This document shows, in pieces, positions 61,868 to 64,000 of a DNA stretch of 64,000 bases. The stretch is from the NCBI RefSeq assembly GCF_037860775.1, contig NZ_JBBEWC010000003.1, positions 372,001-436,000 of the forward strand, in the 5' to 3' direction. The notes under the pieces are model-generated. The model did not search any database. It saw nothing but the letters and a program-made list of their open reading frames with translations, and was not told where the DNA came from. A program made the translations under genes and the position numbers. Numbering within the stretch: position 1 is the stretch's first letter; every line of letters begins with the position of its first letter. This DNA is from Emticicia soli. Lineage in GTDB: Bacteria; Bacteroidota; Bacteroidia; Cytophagales; Spirosomataceae.

Positions 61868-64000
61868 ATGAAAGAAAACTACTTTGTACCTCTAAGGGGT
61901 ACTCTGTTTTGTGGCATGCTTTGGCTGATGTCCATTGTAGCGTTTGCACAAAAATCTGTTAGTGGTAAAGTAAGTGATGCAAAAGGTGAGGCTATTCCCG
62001 GAGCCAGTATTACCGTAAAAGGGACAACAACCGGAACAATCTCAGATGCTAATGGAAATTACAAAATTAATGTTCCAAATAACGGAGCTATAATAGTTGT
62101 AAGTTCTATCGGTTTCAGAACTCAGGAGATTTCGGTTTCGAGCCAATCTACTCTAAATGTTATCTTAGAATCAGACGAAGCTGCGCTTGAAGAAGTGGTT
62201 GTAACCGGGTACGGAACTCAATCAAAAAGAGACATTACCGGCGCTGTAACAACCGTTAATGCAAAAGATTTACAGTCGGTGCCGGCCACTACATTTGCGC
62301 AACAATTGCAAGGCCGTGCCTCAGGGCTTAGTATCGTAAATGATGCTACACCTGGCGGTAATGCTACTGTGCGTATCCGTGGTTTTGGTACAATTGGTAA
62401 TAACGACCCACTGTTTATTATTGATGGGGTTCCGACAGAAAACCAAGGAAACCTTAACCCTAATGATATTGAAACCATACAGATTCTGAAAGATGCTTCG
62501 GCTTCTTCTATCTATGGTTCTCGTGCTGCCAATGGCGTTGTGATTATCACAACTAAGAAAGGTAAAATAGGCCCTGCAAAAATTAATTTTTCTGCTTATT
62601 ACGGCACCCAAAAAGTATCAGAAAATGTACAATCATTAAATGCGAAAGAATTAGGACAATATCTTTATCTGGCTGATAAATATGCCGGAAAAACACCTTC
62701 ACACGGGCAATATACTTTTGGCCCTAATGGCGAAGTAACCATTCCTGACTACGTGTTTCCGAGTGCAGGTAAAGAAGGAGCAGCTAATACAAACCCTGCT
62801 TTGTATTCTTTAACGCCTGATAACATCTATGCCATTACAAAATCGGCCGATACTTATTGGTGGGGAGAAGTAACACAAACAGCACCGATTCAGAATTATC
62901 AACTTACAGCCAGTGGTGGTTCTGAAAACAGCCGCTATGCCTTATCGATAGGATATTTCTCGCAAGATGGGGTTGTTAAATTTATCGGGTACGACCGCTA
63001 TACTTTGCGCTCAAATACCGAGTTTTCGGCTATCAACAAAAGATTGAGAGTTGGTGAAAACTTCACGGTATCGATAGATAACCGTAAAGGTGGCTTTAAT
63101 AATAACGAAGAGCAAAATGCTGTTTCGGGTTCTTATAAGCACCATCCGTTATTGCCTTTATACGATATTGCAGGTTTCTTCTCGGGTTCTCGTGGTGCTA
63201 ACCTGGGTAATAACTCAAACCCTTACGCAACACTTGCCCGTGCTGCCGACAACAGAAGATACCGCCTGAGAGGCTTTGGTAATATTTATGGCGAATATGA
63301 CATTCTACCGTTTCTGACTTTCAAAACCAGCTTAGGTATTGATATTACTACCGAAAACGGCAAATACATTGGTCGTGCAAACCCAGAGTATATTGAAGGT
63401 AGTTTCAACAATGGTTCAGAGTCAAACACCAGCTACGATTACCAATGGGTATGGCAAAACACTTTATCGTTTAGCAAAACATTTAATACTGTGCATAAAG
63501 TTGATGCCTACGTAGGTACTGAAGCTATCAAGCAATTTGGCGAATACTTTGGTGCTACACGTAATGGTTATGCTTTTGAAACCTTACCAATCATCAGTTA
63601 CCTTGACCTCGGAGACCCAACCAGAGTTGGTAACTATGGCAGAGTTGGTAACGACTACACTTTGTTCTCGCAGTTTGGTAAGTTCAACTATGCTTATAAC
63701 GATAAATATTTGTTTCAGGCTATTGTGCGTAACGATGCTTCTTCTCGTTTCTTATCTGCTTCTCGTAATGCACTTTTCCCGGCATTTAGCTTAGGCTGGC
63801 GTTTATCTGAAGAGAAATTTATTTCTACCAATCTGACATTCATCAGTGATTTAAAACTTCGTTTTGGTTGGGGTAAAACAGGTAACCAGAAAATCGGTAA
63901 CTATAATGCCTACACTACTTATCGTTCAGATATTTTTCATGCGGGGTATCCGATTGATGGTAGCCAGACAACCCCTACAATCGGTTATGATACGCAAGCA
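61868..64000 (+). CDS. SusC/RagA-family outer-membrane receptor, 3' end cut by window
   Basis: An open frame of 711 codons to the window edge. It begins MKENYFVPLRGTLFCGMLWL and the signal peptide ends VAFAQ; then a carboxypeptidase-regulatory-like domain (SVSGKVSDAKGEAIPGASIT), TonB-box region (LEEVVVTGYGTQ), plug (LQGRASGLSIVNDATPGGNA, IRGFGTIGNNDPLFIIDGVP) and part of the barrel. The signal and regulatory domain are nearly identical to the SusC at 50925, while the plug and barrel differ, as expected of paralogues with different substrates. A SusD gene would be expected just beyond the window. Confidence 0.96.
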   Translation, partial: MKENYFVPLRGTLFCGMLWLMSIVAFAQKSVSGKVSDAKGEAIPGASITVKGTTTGTISDANGNYKINVPNNGAIIVVSSIGFRTQEISVSSQSTLNVILESDEAALEEVVVTGYGTQSKRDITGAVTTVNAKDLQSVPATTFAQQLQGRASGLSIVNDATPGGNATVRIRGFGTIGNNDPLFIIDGVPTENQGNLNPNDIETIQILKDASASSIYGSRAANGVVIITTKKGKIGPAKINFSAYYGTQKVSENVQSLNAKELGQYLYLADKYAGKTPSHGQYTFGPNGEVTIPDYVFPSAGKEGAANTNPALYSLTPDNIYAITKSADTYWWGEVTQTAPIQNYQLTASGGSENSRYALSIGYFSQDGVVKFIGYDRYTLRSNTEFSAINKRLRVGENFTVSIDNRKGGFNNNEEQNAVSGSYKHHPLLPLYDIAGFFSGSRGANLGNNSNPYATLARAADNRRYRLRGFGNIYGEYDILPFLTFKTSLGIDITTENGKYIGRANPEYIEGSFNNGSESNTSYDYQWVWQNTLSFSKTFNTVHKVDAYVGTEAIKQFGEYFGATRNGYAFETLPIISYLDLGDPTRVGNYGRVGNDYTLFSQFGKFNYAYNDKYLFQAIVRNDASSRFLSASRNALFPAFSLGWRLSEEKFISTNLTFISDLKLRFGWGKTGNQKIGNYNAYTTYRSDIFHAGYPIDGSQTTPTIGYDTQA

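Noticed and set aside
1..64000. tRNA, rRNA, insertion sequences, integrases, prophage
   Set aside because: I looked for tRNA-like TTCGAATCC loops, transposase or integrase motifs and terminal repeats and saw none; a profile search would be decisive.

Overview
The window reads as chromosomal DNA of a Bacteroidota bacterium, most likely of the order Cytophagales. The evidence is SusC/SusD pairs, a LytTR regulator with a 7TMR-DISM histidine kinase, Bacteroidota-type -7 promoter boxes (TANNTTTG), low G+C, Gfo/Idh/MocA and ASPIC/UnbV family proteins, and several small families known mainly from Cytophagales. The genus is not certain. I saw no rRNA, tRNA, CRISPR array, phage or insertion sequence. 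Both ends cut genes: an LLM flavin oxidoreductase on the left and a SusC receptor on the right.

Layout. 1-2.3 kb: a minus-strand group (Fe-S CCG protein, conserved Bacteroidota protein, luciferase-like oxidoreductase). 2.5-8 kb: a LytTR response regulator and sensor kinase, followed by two tandem C1q-like secreted paralogues and a secreted protein with an EF-Tu-domain-2-like segment. 8-12.4 kb: a divergent DeoC-like aldolase, an AraC regulator, a tiny membrane protein and a TonB-dependent receptor. 12.5-18.2 kb: a complete RND efflux operon (periplasmic adaptor, pump, outer-membrane lipoprotein). 19-25 kb: a glucan phosphorylase-like protein lacking the usual PLP lysine, ProA, a DUF4301 protein and an aminoglycoside-phosphotransferase-fold kinase. 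24.9-30.6 kb: a diheme cytochrome with a beta-helix partner, a Crp-like regulator, an esterase, a toxin-antitoxin pair and small genes. 30.6-33.9 kb: a purine/sulphur salvage operon (NCS2 permease, exported MTA/SAH nucleosidase, PatB lyase). 34-50 kb: mixed housekeeping and envelope genes, including a PH-like/AAA+ fusion, an OsmC/hydrolase pair with an AraC gene, a long glycine-rich repeat protein, a NUDIX-type regulator, HisB, RuvC, a flippase-like protein, a glycosyltransferase and a dipeptidase. 50-59.6 kb: a SusC-SusD-ASPIC/UnbV nutrient-uptake unit behind a leader of about 650 nt. 59.7-61 kb: an HxlR regulator facing an NmrA-type reductase across a shared promoter/operator. 61-64 kb: a second SusC.

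The strongest unexplained signal is upstream of the second SusC (about 61.26-61.87 kb). Five degenerate copies of the gene's own start region (consensus AAAGCGTATGAAA) are spaced about 100-130 nt apart. Each opens a very short reading frame starting Met-Lys, each spacer holds a different small hairpin, and the true SusC start is the sixth copy. A roughly 60-nt block just upstream of this array is shared with the leader of the first SusC gene. A second unexplained signal is a perfect 20-bp inverted repeat covering the start of a 57-codon gene at 30.5 kb. Other oddities are altered catalytic residues in the phosphorylase-like and DeoC-like proteins and the exported nucleosidase.
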